Program-made: the position numbers and the translations under genes
The notes under the pieces: generated by a model
What the model was told of the DNA's origin: nothing
Database searches by the model: none
What the model saw: only the letters and a program-made list of their open reading frames with translations
Part shown: positions 52,301 to 60,859 of the stretch, piece after piece
How positions within the stretch are numbered: position 1 is the stretch's first letter
Layout: every line of letters starts with the position of its first letter
Assembly (NCBI RefSeq): GCF_014490785.1
Contig: NZ_CP051488.1
Coordinates: 1,860,001 to 1,924,000, forward strand
From: Kosakonia sp. SMBL-WEM22
GTDB lineage: Bacteria > Pseudomonadota > Gammaproteobacteria > Enterobacterales > Enterobacteriaceae
Direction: 5' to 3'
Length of the DNA stretch: 64,000 nucleotides

Positions 52301-53342
52301 GTTCGTCCATTACGCGGTCATACTGCGCACGGCTGTAACGCGGATGCAGCGCCGACAGCTTGATGGAGATGCCCGGTCCTTCATAGATGCCGCGGCCGTT
52401 AGAGGCTTTACCAATAGCGTGGATCGCCTGCTGGTAAGAGACCATGTAGGCCTGCGCATCGGCAGCGGTCAGCGCCGCTTCGCCGAGCATATCGTAGGAG
52501 TAACGAAACCCTTTCTCTTCAAGCTTACGGGCATTGGCCAGCGCTTCGGCGATGGTCTCGCCGGTCACAAACTGCTCGCCCATCAGCCGCATCGCCATAT
52601 CGACCCCTTTGCGGATCAGCGGCTCGCCGCTCTTGCCGATAATACGGTTCAGCGAACGGGAGAGATTGGCTTCGTTGTGGGTAGAGACCAGGCGGCCGGT
52701 AAACAGCAAACCCCAGGTAGCGGCGTTCACAAACAGTGAAGCGCTGCGGCCAATATGGGATTGCCAGTTGCCGTTACTGATTTTGTCGCGGATCAGCGCA
52801 TCGCGCGTCGCTTTATCAGGAATACGCAGCAGCGCTTCGGCGAGACACATCAGCGCCACACCCTCCTGCGAGGAGAGGGAGAACTCCTGCAGCAGGCTCT
52901 GTACCATGCCCGCGCGGCCGGTCGCGGTTTTTTGGTTACGCAATTTTTCGGCCAGCTGGTAAGCCAACTTATGGGCGCTCTCTGCCACCGGCTGCGGCAG
53001 GCGCGCCTGCTCAAGCAGCATGGGTACGGCATCAGTTTCCGCCCAACGCCAGGCGCTGGTGATCGCCGCCCGGGAGACGGACTGCGGCAGGATCTGCTCG
53101 GCGAAGTCGAGGAATGGCTGCGGACTTTCGTCAATCACCGCACTTGCCTCATCCTCCTGCACGTTATGCGCCTGTGCGCCTGCCAGCTCCGGTAATCCTT
53201 CGCTGCTCTCCAGCTTTTCGAGGAAATTAAAAATGGCTTGTTTAATTAACCAGTGTGGCGTGCGGTCAATGGTCGCTGCGGCAGCTTTAATCCTTTCGCG
53301 CGTGGCGTCGTCAAGCTTGACCCCCATGGTGGTGGTGCCCAT
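49380..53342 (-). CDS. putA: Bifunctional proline dehydrogenase / P5C dehydrogenase and put repressor PutA
   Basis: 1320 residues, identical in length to E. coli PutA. The N-terminal ribbon-helix-helix (MGTTTMGVKLDDATRERI) binds put DNA. The FAD proline dehydrogenase barrel covers about 260-570 (GISIKLSALHPRY, LMIRLVKGAYWDSEI). The NAD aldehyde dehydrogenase part has PWNFPLAIFTGQ, the catalytic Glu in AETGGMNAMIVD and the Cys in SAGQRCSALR. It oxidises proline to glutamate at the inner membrane; without proline it represses putA and putP. The start at 53342 is set by the family; a longer frame upstream has no ribosome-binding site. Confidence 0.98.
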   Translation of the reverse strand: MGTTTMGVKLDDATRERIKAAAATIDRTPHWLIKQAIFNFLEKLESSEGLPELAGAQAHNVQEDEASAVIDESPQPFLDFAEQILPQSVSRAAITSAWRWAETDAVPMLLEQARLPQPVAESAHKLAYQLAEKLRNQKTATGRAGMVQSLLQEFSLSSQEGVALMCLAEALLRIPDKATRDALIRDKISNGNWQSHIGRSASLFVNAATWGLLFTGRLVSTHNEANLSRSLNRIIGKSGEPLIRKGVDMAMRLMGEQFVTGETIAEALANARKLEEKGFRYSYDMLGEAALTAADAQAYMVSYQQAIHAIGKASNGRGIYEGPGISIKLSALHPRYSRAQYDRVMDELYPRLKSLTLLARQYDIGINIDAEEADRLEISLDLLEKLCFEPELAGWNGIGFVIQAYQKRCPFVIDYLIELATRSRRRLMIRLVKGAYWDSEIKRAQMEGLEGYPVYTRKVYTDVSYLACAKKLLAVPNLIYPQFATHNAHTLAAIYQLAGQNYYPGQYEFQCLHGMGEPLYEQVVGKVADGKLNRPCRIYAPVGTHETLLAYLVRRLLENGANTSFVNRIADNTLPLDTLVADPVTEVEKLAAQEGQIGLPHPKIALPRALYGEGRINSAGLDLANEHRLASLSSALLNSAAQKWYAHPMLEEPVMEGEAIAVINPAEPKDIVGYVVEASEAQVNQALENAVNHAPIWFATPAQERGAILQRAAVLMEDNLQTLIGILVREAGKTFSNAIAEVREAVDFLHYYAGQVSSDFDNETHRPLGPVVCISPWNFPLAIFTGQIAAALAAGNSVLAKPAEQTPLIAAQGVKILLEAGVPAGVLQLLPGRGETVGAQLTGDARVRGVMFTGSTDVATLLQRNIATRLDAHGRPTPLIAETGGMNAMIVDSSALTEQVVIDVVASAFDSAGQRCSALRVLCLQEDIADHTLTMLRGAMAECRMGNPGRLSTDIGPVIDAEAKANIEKHIQAMQAKGRTVYQAVRENSEDAREWRTGTFVPPTLIELESFDELKKEIFGPVLHVVRYSRNQLDQLLEQINASGYGLTLGVHTRIDETIAQVTGNAHVGNLYVNRNMVGAVVGVQPFGGEGLSGTGPKAGGPLYLYRLLSSRPEKAVLKTLSRHDAERPLDAQVKAVLTQPLAALTAWAATQRPELNKVCEQFSELAQAGTQRLLPGPTGERNSWTLAPRERVLCVADNEQDALVQLAAVLASGSTALWQDDTLHRDLAKQLPETVSQRITFAKAESLMAQPFDAVIFHGDSDQLVHLCESVAARDGAIVSVQGFARGETNILLERLWLERSLSVNTAAAGGNASLMTIG

Positions 53343-53760
53343 GCGTTGCTCCTGTTCATATGGTGTTTTGCACAATAGGCTGAAATATCCACCATGTTGC
53401 AACTTTGTGCAACCTTGTTAATTGTGAGCTGGCTGGCAAGGTTATAAATGAATGAATTGTTAATTATCTTAAGAGGCGATGAGAGGGCTGCAATTTGCCT
53501 CTAGCCCAGGATTTATGCGGTTGCTAACACTTTTCAAAGGTGCAACCTTTAAAATTGTGACGGAGTGCAACCTATAACAAAATCCTATTCCTGATGGGAT
53601 ATCTTCGATGTAAATGGTGTGTTAAATCAATTGTGAATAACGGAGGCTTCCGGCAGGATACGGGCGCTTCTAATAATACATACGCACCGTCGCTACGTTC
53701 CGGCGATGGATAAAAGCGGCAAATAGACATTTGTCGACGAAGATCCTGGAGACTATTTTG
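53343..53760. promoter_or_regulatory. put control region with PutA operator motifs
   Basis: Divergent regulatory region of 418 bp between putA and putP. The PutA half-site GTTGCA/TGCAAC, known as the PutA operator core in E. coli, occurs at 53396-53403 (GTTGCAAC, both orientations), 53408-53413, 53541-53546 and 53566-53571. The sites are grouped in a putA-proximal and a putP-side cluster, as in E. coli, which fits co-repression by DNA looping or cooperative binding. Confidence 0.85.
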
Positions 53761-55269
53761 ATGGCAATAAGCACACCGATGATGGTGACCTTTCTTATTT
53801 ATATCTTTGGCATGATCCTGATCGGTTTTATTGCCTGGCGATCAACAAAAAACTTTGATGACTACATTCTCGGCGGTCGCAGCCTTGGGCCATTAGTCAC
53901 GGCATTATCAGCCGGTGCATCTGATATGAGCGGCTGGTTACTGATGGGGCTGCCAGGGGCGATCTTTATCTCCGGTATCTCTGAAAGCTGGATCGCGATT
54001 GGTCTGACCGTCGGTGCCTGGGTCAACTGGAAACTGGTGGCAGGGCGCCTGCGCGTTCACACCGAAGCGAACAATAATGCCCTGACCCTGCCTGACTACT
54101 TCACCGGCCGCTTTGAAGATAATAGTCGGCTGCTGCGCATTATCTCTGCGGTGGTGATTCTGGTCTTCTTCACCATTTATTGTGCCTCCGGCATTGTGGC
54201 GGGTGCGCGTCTGTTCGAAAGCACCTTCGGCATGAGCTATGAAACGGCGCTGTGGGCCGGGGCGGCGGCAACCATTCTTTATACCTTCATTGGCGGTTTC
54301 CTTGCCATCAGCTGGACCGACACCGTCCAGGCCAGCCTGATGATCTTCGCTCTGATCCTCACCCCTGTGATTGTGATTATCTCCGTCGGCGGTTTTGGTG
54401 ATTCGCTGGAAGTGATCAAGCAGAAGAGCATTGAAAACGTCGATATGCTCAAAGGTCTCAACTTTGTCGCCATCGTCTCGCTGATGGGCTGGGGGCTGGG
54501 CTACTTCGGTCAGCCGCATATTCTGGCGCGCTTTATGGCGGCCGATTCCCACCACACCATCGTGCATGCGCGTCGTATCAGTATGACCTGGATGATCCTC
54601 TGCCTGGCGGGTGCGGTGGCGGTCGGTTTCTTCGGCATCGCTTACTTTGATACCAACCCGTCGCTGGCGGGCGCGGTAAACCAGAACGCCGAGCGTGTCT
54701 TTATTGAGCTGGCGCAGGTGCTGTTTAACCCGTGGATTGCCGGTATTCTGCTCTCTGCGATCCTCGCGGCGGTGATGTCGACCCTAAGCTGCCAACTGTT
54801 GGTCTGCTCCAGTGCGATTACGGAAGATTTCTACAAAGCGTTCCTGCGTAAAGGCGCCAGCCAGAAAGAGCTGGTGTGGGTTGGCCGTGCAATGGTGCTG
54901 GTGGTCGCGCTGGTGGCAATCGCGCTGGCGGCAAACCCGGACAACCGCGTGCTTGGCCTGGTAAGCTACGCATGGGCCGGTTTCGGTGCGGCGTTTGGCC
55001 CGGTGGTTCTGCTTTCGGTGATGTGGTCACGTATGACGCGCAACGGCGCGCTGGCGGGGATGATTATCGGCGCGGTCACCGTTATCGTCTGGAAACATTT
55101 CGGCTGGCTGGGGCTGTATGAAATCATCCCTGGTTTTATCTTCGGCAGCCTTGGGATCGTCGTCTTCAGCCTGATCGGTAAAGTGCCGTCTGCCGCCATG
55201 CAGCAGCGCTTCGCAGAGGCGGATGCCCATTACCGCTCTGCGCCCCCGGTTCGCGCAATGGTCAAGTAA
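53761..55269 (+). CDS. putP: Sodium/proline symporter PutP
   Basis: 502 residues, as in E. coli. Sodium:solute symporter (SSS) family with 13 helices. Conserved pieces include WRSTKNFDDYILGGRSLGP, the Na+/proline-site region ALSAGASDMSGWLLMGLPGA, YFTGRFED, GGFLAISWTDTVQA, LSAILAAVMSTLSCQLLVCS and SYAWAGFGAAFGPVVL. The start at 53761 is set by similarity; a frame starting 30 bases earlier adds residues not seen in the family. It supplies proline to PutA and is repressed by it through the shared upstream region. Confidence 0.98.
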   Translation: MAISTPMMVTFLIYIFGMILIGFIAWRSTKNFDDYILGGRSLGPLVTALSAGASDMSGWLLMGLPGAIFISGISESWIAIGLTVGAWVNWKLVAGRLRVHTEANNNALTLPDYFTGRFEDNSRLLRIISAVVILVFFTIYCASGIVAGARLFESTFGMSYETALWAGAAATILYTFIGGFLAISWTDTVQASLMIFALILTPVIVIISVGGFGDSLEVIKQKSIENVDMLKGLNFVAIVSLMGWGLGYFGQPHILARFMAADSHHTIVHARRISMTWMILCLAGAVAVGFFGIAYFDTNPSLAGAVNQNAERVFIELAQVLFNPWIAGILLSAILAAVMSTLSCQLLVCSSAITEDFYKAFLRKGASQKELVWVGRAMVLVVALVAIALAANPDNRVLGLVSYAWAGFGAAFGPVVLLSVMWSRMTRNGALAGMIIGAVTVIVWKHFGWLGLYEIIPGFIFGSLGIVVFSLIGKVPSAAMQQRFAEADAHYRSAPPVRAMVK

Positions 55270-55282
55270 CTATTCACTTAAT

Positions 55283-55307
55283 AAAACCCGCTGCGGCGGG
55301 TTTTTTT
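55283..55307 (+). terminator. Rho-independent terminator of putP
   Basis: AAAACCCGC / GCGGGTTTT-type stem with a TGCG centre, followed by a run of seven T. Confidence 0.93.
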
Positions 55308-55367
55308 GTTGCTAAATCATGGAGATTACGCTGATATCTTCCGACAACTAACCGTGAGGGCAGGGGA

Positions 55368-55796
55368 ATGAAAACAATAAAATTGGCTATGGCATTGATG
55401 GTGGCTGGTCTACTGGCGGGCTGTAATGCGCCGGCGCAAAAGCCGCAACCTATGGCGCAACAGTGCGCACCGGCGGATCGGATGGAGCAAACGACGCTCT
55501 ATTTCGGCCTTAATCGCCCGGCAGGTAACGCGATCACCGCCGAGGAGTGGCAGCAGTTTGTCGATGGCGATGTAACGCCGCGTTTTCGTGAGGGGTTAAC
55601 GGTGTTTGACGCGCGCGGCCAGTGGCTTGGCAATGATGGCAAAGTGGCGCGGGAGCCGAGTAAAGCGCTGATGCTGATTCACGCCGCGGACGCGCAAAGT
55701 GATAAAAATATTGATGACCTGCGCGGGATTTACAAATCGCGTTTCGCCCAGGAGTCGGTGATGCGCGTCGATCAATCGGTCTGCGTACAGTTCTGA
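55368..55796 (+). CDS. DUF3574 lipoprotein
   Basis: 142 residues. The lipobox LLAGC (Cys at about residue 19) after MKTIKLAMALMVAG marks a lipoprotein; the +2 residue is Asn, so the protein should go to the outer membrane. The body has the DUF3574 pattern: TTLYFGLNRPAGNAITAEEW, FVDGDVTPRFREGLTVFDA, RGQW and SKALMLIH. Function unknown. It stands alone between putP and the minus-strand transporter gene, and is not part of this locus in E. coli K-12. Confidence 0.85.
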   Translation: MKTIKLAMALMVAGLLAGCNAPAQKPQPMAQQCAPADRMEQTTLYFGLNRPAGNAITAEEWQQFVDGDVTPRFREGLTVFDARGQWLGNDGKVAREPSKALMLIHAADAQSDKNIDDLRGIYKSRFAQESVMRVDQSVCVQF

Positions 55797-55835
55797 CAGC
55801 GTCCCTCTCCCGCAATGGGAGAGGGAAATCACACC

Positions 55836-57020
55836 TTAGAGCACCACACCGGCAAACGCTGCGGAGAGCAGGCTCACCAGCGTCGCGCCATACACCAGCC
55901 GCAGGCCGAAACGCGAAACCGCATTACCCTGCTGCTCGTTCAGCCCCTTGATGGCACCCGCGACGATGCCGATGGAGGCAAAGTTAGCGAAGGAGACCAG
56001 GAAGACCGAAAGAATGCCCAGCCCGCGCGGGCTCATCTGCGGGGCAACCTTTTGCAGCTCAATCATCGCCACAAACTCATTCGCCACCAGCTTAGTTGCC
56101 ATAATGCTGCCTGCCGAGAGCGCATCGCTCAACGGGATGCCAATCAGCCACGCGAACGGGTAGAAGACATAGCCGAGCAGTTGCTGAAAGCTAATGCCAA
56201 ACAGCGCTGAGAAGAGGGCGTTAACGGCGCTGATCAGCGCGATAAAGCCAATCAGCATCGCCAGGATTATCATCGCCACTTTAAAGCCCGCGAGAATGTA
56301 TTCCCCAAGCATCTCGAAGAAGCTTTGCGATTCGTGGAGCTTCGCCAGCTTGATCTCCGCTTCCTCCTGCCCGCGCGACGGGTTGATCACCGACAGAATG
56401 ATAAAGGTGCTGAACATATTGAGCAGCAGCGCCGCGACCACATATTTCGCATCAAGCATCGTCATATAGGCACCGACAATCGACAGCGATACCGTCGACA
56501 TCGCCGTCGCCGCCATGGTGAACATCCGGCGTGAGGAGAGATCCGCCAGAATACCTTTATAGGCAATGAAGTTCTCCGACTGGCCGAGGATCAGCGAGCT
56601 AACGGCGTTGAAGGACTCCAGCTTGCCCATGCCGTTAAGCTTCGAGAGCAGCGTGCCAATCAGACGAATAAAGATTGGCAGAATGCGCCAGTGCTGCAAA
56701 ATGCCAATCAGCGCCGAGATAAAGACGATAGGGCAGAGGACGCCGAGGAAAATAAACGCCAGCCCTTTTTCGCTCATGCCGCCAAAGACGAAGCCGGTCC
56801 CTTCGGCGGCGAATTTCAGCAGCATTTCAAAGAAGCCGGAGACATATTTAATCAGCGTTAATCCGCTCTGGGCGTGCAAAAAGAACCAGGCCAGTGCCAG
56901 TTCAATCACAATCAGTTGCAGGATGAAACGAAACGGAATGCGCTTGCGGTCAAAACTCACCAGCCAGGCCAGCGCGAGGATCACCCCCAGCGCCAGCAGG
57001 AAATGTAAAAAATTGAGCAT
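55836..57020 (-). CDS. NupC-like concentrative nucleoside transporter
   Basis: 394 residues, close to E. coli NupC (400). It has the CNT-family segments VLCPIVFISALIGILQHWRI, GKLESFNAVSSLILGQSENF, MAATAMSTVSLSIVGAYMT, FFEMLGEYILAGFKVAMI, ATKLVANEFVAMIELQK and VSFANFASIGIVAGAIKGL. It imports nucleosides with protons across the inner membrane. NupC itself is encoded elsewhere in enterobacteria, next to mntH, so this is probably a paralogue; that cannot be verified from the window. No metabolic genes accompany it. Confidence 0.9.
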   Translation of the reverse strand: MLNFLHFLLALGVILALAWLVSFDRKRIPFRFILQLIVIELALAWFFLHAQSGLTLIKYVSGFFEMLLKFAAEGTGFVFGGMSEKGLAFIFLGVLCPIVFISALIGILQHWRILPIFIRLIGTLLSKLNGMGKLESFNAVSSLILGQSENFIAYKGILADLSSRRMFTMAATAMSTVSLSIVGAYMTMLDAKYVVAALLLNMFSTFIILSVINPSRGQEEAEIKLAKLHESQSFFEMLGEYILAGFKVAMIILAMLIGFIALISAVNALFSALFGISFQQLLGYVFYPFAWLIGIPLSDALSAGSIMATKLVANEFVAMIELQKVAPQMSPRGLGILSVFLVSFANFASIGIVAGAIKGLNEQQGNAVSRFGLRLVYGATLVSLLSAAFAGVVL

Positions 57021-57226
57021 AGTTGGGTGTAGCCAGGTAAACGAAACGGGCGTTTATTTAGCCACAGGCGTGAGGGGCGGTAAACAGAAAGATAATGCTT
57101 CGTTAGCTAACTTTTTTCTGCTTTTCAACGGCTTCTGCATAAGACGAATAAGAGATTCGTTAGCCTGCTAGCCGGTTACATCCGGTTATCATTCTCAACA
57201 TATTTTTCGCTTGAGTTTCTTTCTTG

Positions 57227-57245
57227 CGTAATGATAATCACTATC
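57227..57245 (+). promoter_or_regulatory. Fur box upstream of efeU
   Basis: CGTAATGATAATCACTATC matches the 19-bp Fur consensus at 16 of 19 positions (14 of the last 15). It lies 57 bp before the efeU start, in the right place to block its promoter under iron sufficiency. In E. coli the efe operon is likewise Fur-regulated. Confidence 0.85.
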
Positions 57246-57301
57246 AATGCAATTTACCTTTCTTTGCAACCTTTGACGGTGCATAACACAAGGGCGGTTC
57301 T

Positions 57302-58135
57302 ATGTTTGTCCCATTCCTCATTATGTTGCGTGAGGGCCTTGAAGCGGCCCTGATTGTCAGCCTGATCGCCAGCTACCTGAAACGCACCCAACGCGGGCGC
57401 TGGATAAGCGTGATGTGGGTCGGTGTTTTTCTCGCTGCCGCGCTCTGCCTCGGGCTTGGCATCGCCATTAATGAAACCACCGGCGAGTTTCCGCAAAGAG
57501 AGCAGGAGCTATTCGAAGGCATTGTCGCGGCAATAGCCGTGGTGATCCTTACCTGGATGGTTTTCTGGATGCGCCGTGTGTCGCGCAACGTCAAAGTGCA
57601 GCTGGAGCAGGCCGTCGATAGTGCGCTGGCGCGCAGTAATAACCACGGCTGGGCGCTGATCCTGATGGTCTTTTTCGCCGTCGCCCGCGAAGGGCTGGAG
57701 TCAGTCTTCTTCCTGCTGGCAGCGTTTCAGCAAGATGTTGGCATCTGGCCGCCACTCGGCGCTGTGCTGGGCCTCGCTACCGCCGTAGTGCTCGGTTTTC
57801 TGCTCTATTGGGGGGGCGTGCGCCTAAATCTCGGTGCGTTTTTCAAATGGACCAGCCTGTTTATCCTCTTTGTCGCCGCCGGTCTTGCCGCCGGTGCGAT
57901 CCGCGCTTTCCACGAAGCGGGCTTGTGGAACCACTTCCAGGATGTGGCCTTTGATTTAAGCAACGTGCTGACCACCCATTCGCTGACCGGCACACTGCTG
58001 GAGGGCATTTTTGGTTACCAGGAGACGCCAAGTGTCAGCGAAGTGGCTGTCTACTTCCTCTATTTAATCCCGGCGCTGGTGCTGTTTGTTTTACCGCCGC
58101 GCGCCGGCGCGCAGCCATCACGAGCGGCACCATAA
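57302..58135 (+). CDS. efeU: Ferrous iron permease EfeU
   Basis: 277 residues, full length. FTR1-like iron permease with seven helices and two REXXE iron-binding motifs: REGLEAALIVSLI at residue 10 and AREGLESVFFLLA near 135. It takes up Fe(II) in low pH or aerobic conditions with EfeO and EfeB. In E. coli K-12 efeU carries a frameshift, but here the frame is intact, so the whole EfeUOB system should work. It is preceded by a Fur box. Confidence 0.96.
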   Translation: MFVPFLIMLREGLEAALIVSLIASYLKRTQRGRWISVMWVGVFLAAALCLGLGIAINETTGEFPQREQELFEGIVAAIAVVILTWMVFWMRRVSRNVKVQLEQAVDSALARSNNHGWALILMVFFAVAREGLESVFFLLAAFQQDVGIWPPLGAVLGLATAVVLGFLLYWGGVRLNLGAFFKWTSLFILFVAAGLAAGAIRAFHEAGLWNHFQDVAFDLSNVLTTHSLTGTLLEGIFGYQETPSVSEVAVYFLYLIPALVLFVLPPRAGAQPSRAAP

Positions 58136-58184
58136 GTCTCCATAACAATTCTTAGTTACAACACACTTATTAAAGGGAAGGATC

Positions 58185-59312
58185 ATGGCAACTCTTTTTC
58201 GACGTAGCGCAGTACAAATCGGGGTCGCCGCGCTGATGGCGTGTGCGTTTGGGGCACAGGCAGCGGATGTGCCGCAGGTAAAAGTGACGGTGACAGATAA
58301 GCAATGCGAACCGATGAACCTGACGGTCAACGCGGGCAAAACACAGTTTGTGATCCTCAACCACAGCCAGAAAGCGCTGGAGTGGGAGATCCTTAAAGGC
58401 GTGATGGTGGTTGAAGAGCGCGAAAACATTGCGCCGGGCTTCAGCCAGAAGCTCACCGCCAACCTGCAGCCGGGCGAGTATGAGATGACCTGCGGCCTGT
58501 TAACCAACCCGAAAGGCAAACTGGTGGTCAAAGGGGAAGCGACGGCGGATGCGGCGAAAGGGGATGCGCTGCTGAGCCTTGGCGAGGCGATCACCGCCTA
58601 TAAAGCCTATGTCGTTGGCGAAACCGCGCAGCTGGTCACCGGCACCAAAGCCTTTACCGATGCGGTGAAAGCGGGCGATATCGAAAAAGCGAAATCGCTC
58701 TACGCCCCGACGCGCCAGCACTACGAGCGTATTGAGCCCATTGCTGAGCTCTTCTCCGATCTCGATGGCAGCATCGATGCCCGTGAAGATGATTACGAGC
58801 AGAAGGCCGCCGATCCGAAATTCACCGGTTTCCATCGCCTGGAGAAGGCACTGTTTGGCGATAACAGCATCAAAGGCATGGAGAGCTACGCCGATAAGCT
58901 CAATCACGATGTGCTTGAACTGCAAACCCGCATTAATGAACTGGCCTTCCCGCCGTCAAAAGTGGTCGGCGGTGCAGCTGGGCTGATTGAAGAGGTGGCG
59001 GCGAGCAAAATCAGCGGTGAAGAGGATCGTTACAGCCATACCGACCTGTGGGATTTCCAGGCCAATATCGAAGGCGCGCAGAAGATCGTTGACCTGCTGC
59101 GTCCGCAGCTGCAAAAAGAGAACGGCGCGCTGCTTACGAAAGTGGATGCCAACTTTAAGAAAGTGAATACCATTTTAGCGAAGTACCGCACTAAAACGGG
59201 CTTTGAGACCTATGACAAGCTGACCGATGCCGATCGTAATGCGCTGAAGGGGCCAATCACCACCCTGGCGGAAGATCTGGCGCAGCTGCGCGGCGTACTT
59301 GGGCTGGATTAA
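58185..59312 (+). CDS. efeO: Periplasmic iron-uptake protein EfeO
   Basis: 375 residues, as in E. coli. The signal peptide (QIGVAALMACAFGAQA) is followed by an N-terminal cupredoxin-like domain (about 30-125), then the M75 imelysin-like domain with the GFHRLEKALFGD motif (HXXE) and the GAAGLIEEVAASKISGEEDR segment. It binds iron in the periplasm and hands it to EfeU. It lies 49 bp after efeU and 2 bp before efeB. Confidence 0.96.
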   Translation: MATLFRRSAVQIGVAALMACAFGAQAADVPQVKVTVTDKQCEPMNLTVNAGKTQFVILNHSQKALEWEILKGVMVVEERENIAPGFSQKLTANLQPGEYEMTCGLLTNPKGKLVVKGEATADAAKGDALLSLGEAITAYKAYVVGETAQLVTGTKAFTDAVKAGDIEKAKSLYAPTRQHYERIEPIAELFSDLDGSIDAREDDYEQKAADPKFTGFHRLEKALFGDNSIKGMESYADKLNHDVLELQTRINELAFPPSKVVGGAAGLIEEVAASKISGEEDRYSHTDLWDFQANIEGAQKIVDLLRPQLQKENGALLTKVDANFKKVNTILAKYRTKTGFETYDKLTDADRNALKGPITTLAEDLAQLRGVLGLD

Positions 59313-59314
59313 TC

Positions 59315-60598
59315 ATGAAGCAGCATGATGAAAACGACGTCAGCGAACCTTCGCGGCGTCGGTTATTAAAAGGGATGGGCGCACTGGGTGGCGCGCTTGC
59401 TCTCGCTGGCGGTTGTCCGGTGGCGCATGCGGCGAAACCGCAAAGCGCGCCGGGAACCCTTTCGCCCGATTCGCGTATGGAAAAGCAGCCGTTCTATGGT
59501 GAGCATCAGGCGGGCATCTTAACGCCGCAGCAGGCCTCGATGATGCTGGTGGCGTTTGATGTGCTGGCGACGGATAAAGCCGATCTTATCCGTCTGTTTC
59601 GCCTGCTCACCGAACGAATTGCCTTCCTGACGACGGGCGGCCCGGCACCGGAAACGCCAAACCCGCGCCTGCCGCCGATGGATTCCGGCATTCTCGGGCC
59701 GTTTATCGCCCCGGATAACCTAACGATGACGGTCTCGGTTGGTTCTGCGCTGTTTGATGAGCGCTTTGGTCTCTCGGCGCAGAAAACCAAGAAGCTGCAG
59801 AAGATGATGCGTTTTCCTAACGACTCTCTTGATGCCGCGCTCTGTCATGGCGATCTGCTGCTGCAGATCTGCGCTAACACGCAGGATACGGTGATTCACG
59901 CGCTACGCGATGTGATTAAACACACGCCGGATCTGCTCAGCGTGCGCTGGAAGCGGGAAGGGTTTATCTCAGACCACGCTGCGCGCAGCCGGGGGAAAGA
60001 GACGCCGGTAAATCTGCTCGGCTTTAAGGATGGCACGGCAAACCCCGACAGCAGCAATGCGCCGCTGATGAATGAGATCGTCTGGGTGACCAGCGATCAG
60101 GATGAGCCGGCATGGGCGGTTGGCGGCAGCTATCAGGCGGTGCGCATTATCCAGTTCCGCGTTGAGTTCTGGGATCGCACACCGCTGAAAGAGCAGCAGA
60201 CCATCTTCGGGCGAGATAAGCAGAGCGGCGCGCCGCTCGGTATGCAGCATGAGCACGATGTGCCCGATTACGCCAGCGATCCCGAGGGCAATGTTATCGC
60301 TCTCGACAGCCATATCCGCCTGGCAAACCCGCGTACGAAAGAGACGCAGGCGAACCTGATGATGCGCCGGGGTTACAGTTACTCCCTGGGCGTTACCAAC
60401 GCTGGTCAACTGGATATGGGCCTGCTGTTTGTCTGTTACCAGCACGATCTGGAGAAGGGCTTCCTGACCGTACAGAAGCGGCTCAATGGTGAAGCGCTGG
60501 AGGAGTATATCCGGCCCATCGGCGGCGGTTTCTTCTTCGCGTTACCCGGCGTGAAGTCAACCCAAGGCTATCTTGCCCAGTCTCTGCTCGAAGCGTGA
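59315..60598 (+). CDS. efeB: Tat-exported deferrochelatase/heme peroxidase EfeB
   Basis: 427 residues. A twin-arginine signal at the N-terminus (PSRRRLLKGMGALGGALALA) shows export in folded form with heme. DyP-type peroxidase body with NLLGFKDGTANPD (GXXDG motif, catalytic Asp), the proximal heme His in a region near MQHEHDVPD, IRLANPRTKET and GLLFVCYQHDLEKGF. It uses peroxide in the periplasm and was reported to remove iron from heme. It follows efeO by 2 bp, so the three genes are one operon. Confidence 0.96.
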   Translation: MKQHDENDVSEPSRRRLLKGMGALGGALALAGGCPVAHAAKPQSAPGTLSPDSRMEKQPFYGEHQAGILTPQQASMMLVAFDVLATDKADLIRLFRLLTERIAFLTTGGPAPETPNPRLPPMDSGILGPFIAPDNLTMTVSVGSALFDERFGLSAQKTKKLQKMMRFPNDSLDAALCHGDLLLQICANTQDTVIHALRDVIKHTPDLLSVRWKREGFISDHAARSRGKETPVNLLGFKDGTANPDSSNAPLMNEIVWVTSDQDEPAWAVGGSYQAVRIIQFRVEFWDRTPLKEQQTIFGRDKQSGAPLGMQHEHDVPDYASDPEGNVIALDSHIRLANPRTKETQANLMMRRGYSYSLGVTNAGQLDMGLLFVCYQHDLEKGFLTVQKRLNGEALEEYIRPIGGGFFFALPGVKSTQGYLAQSLLEA

Positions 60599-60605
60599 AG
60601 ATCCT

Positions 60606-60627
60606 ATCCTGCCCGCCCGGGCAGGAT
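60606..60627 (+). terminator. Hairpin after efeB
   Basis: Perfect palindrome ATCCTGCCCGC / CCGGGCAGGAT just after the efeB stop, with no real T-run behind it. Likely the 3' end of the efe transcript or a stability element. Confidence 0.6.
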
Positions 60628-60699
60628 ATTCTGTTATCTGTAGCAATTTGACATACTTTTTCTGCCATCCACGCATAATTTTAATGTATTACAAAGTAT

Positions 60700-60718
60700 C
60701 TGTTATATTTCTGTAATA
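60700..60718 (+). promoter_or_regulatory. Pho box upstream of phoH
   Basis: Two PhoB half-sites, CTGTTAT (60700-60706) and CTGTAAT (60711-60717), in direct repeat with an 11-bp period and an AT-rich spacer ATTT, as in the CTGTCAT-consensus Pho box. It lies about 150 bp before the long phoH start. PhoH is PhoB-controlled in E. coli. Confidence 0.75.
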
Positions 60719-60859
60719 TTCATCGAAGAGACTCTGTGAAACGACGCAGAGTGCGTAGCTGTTAATGTTTAGTAAAAAAATTGTTGCATTGATGCTACGC
60801 TTTAGAAGAGCAGTTCATTCGGTTATCCCTGCGGTGATGAAGTCTTCTGGAGATCGCGG

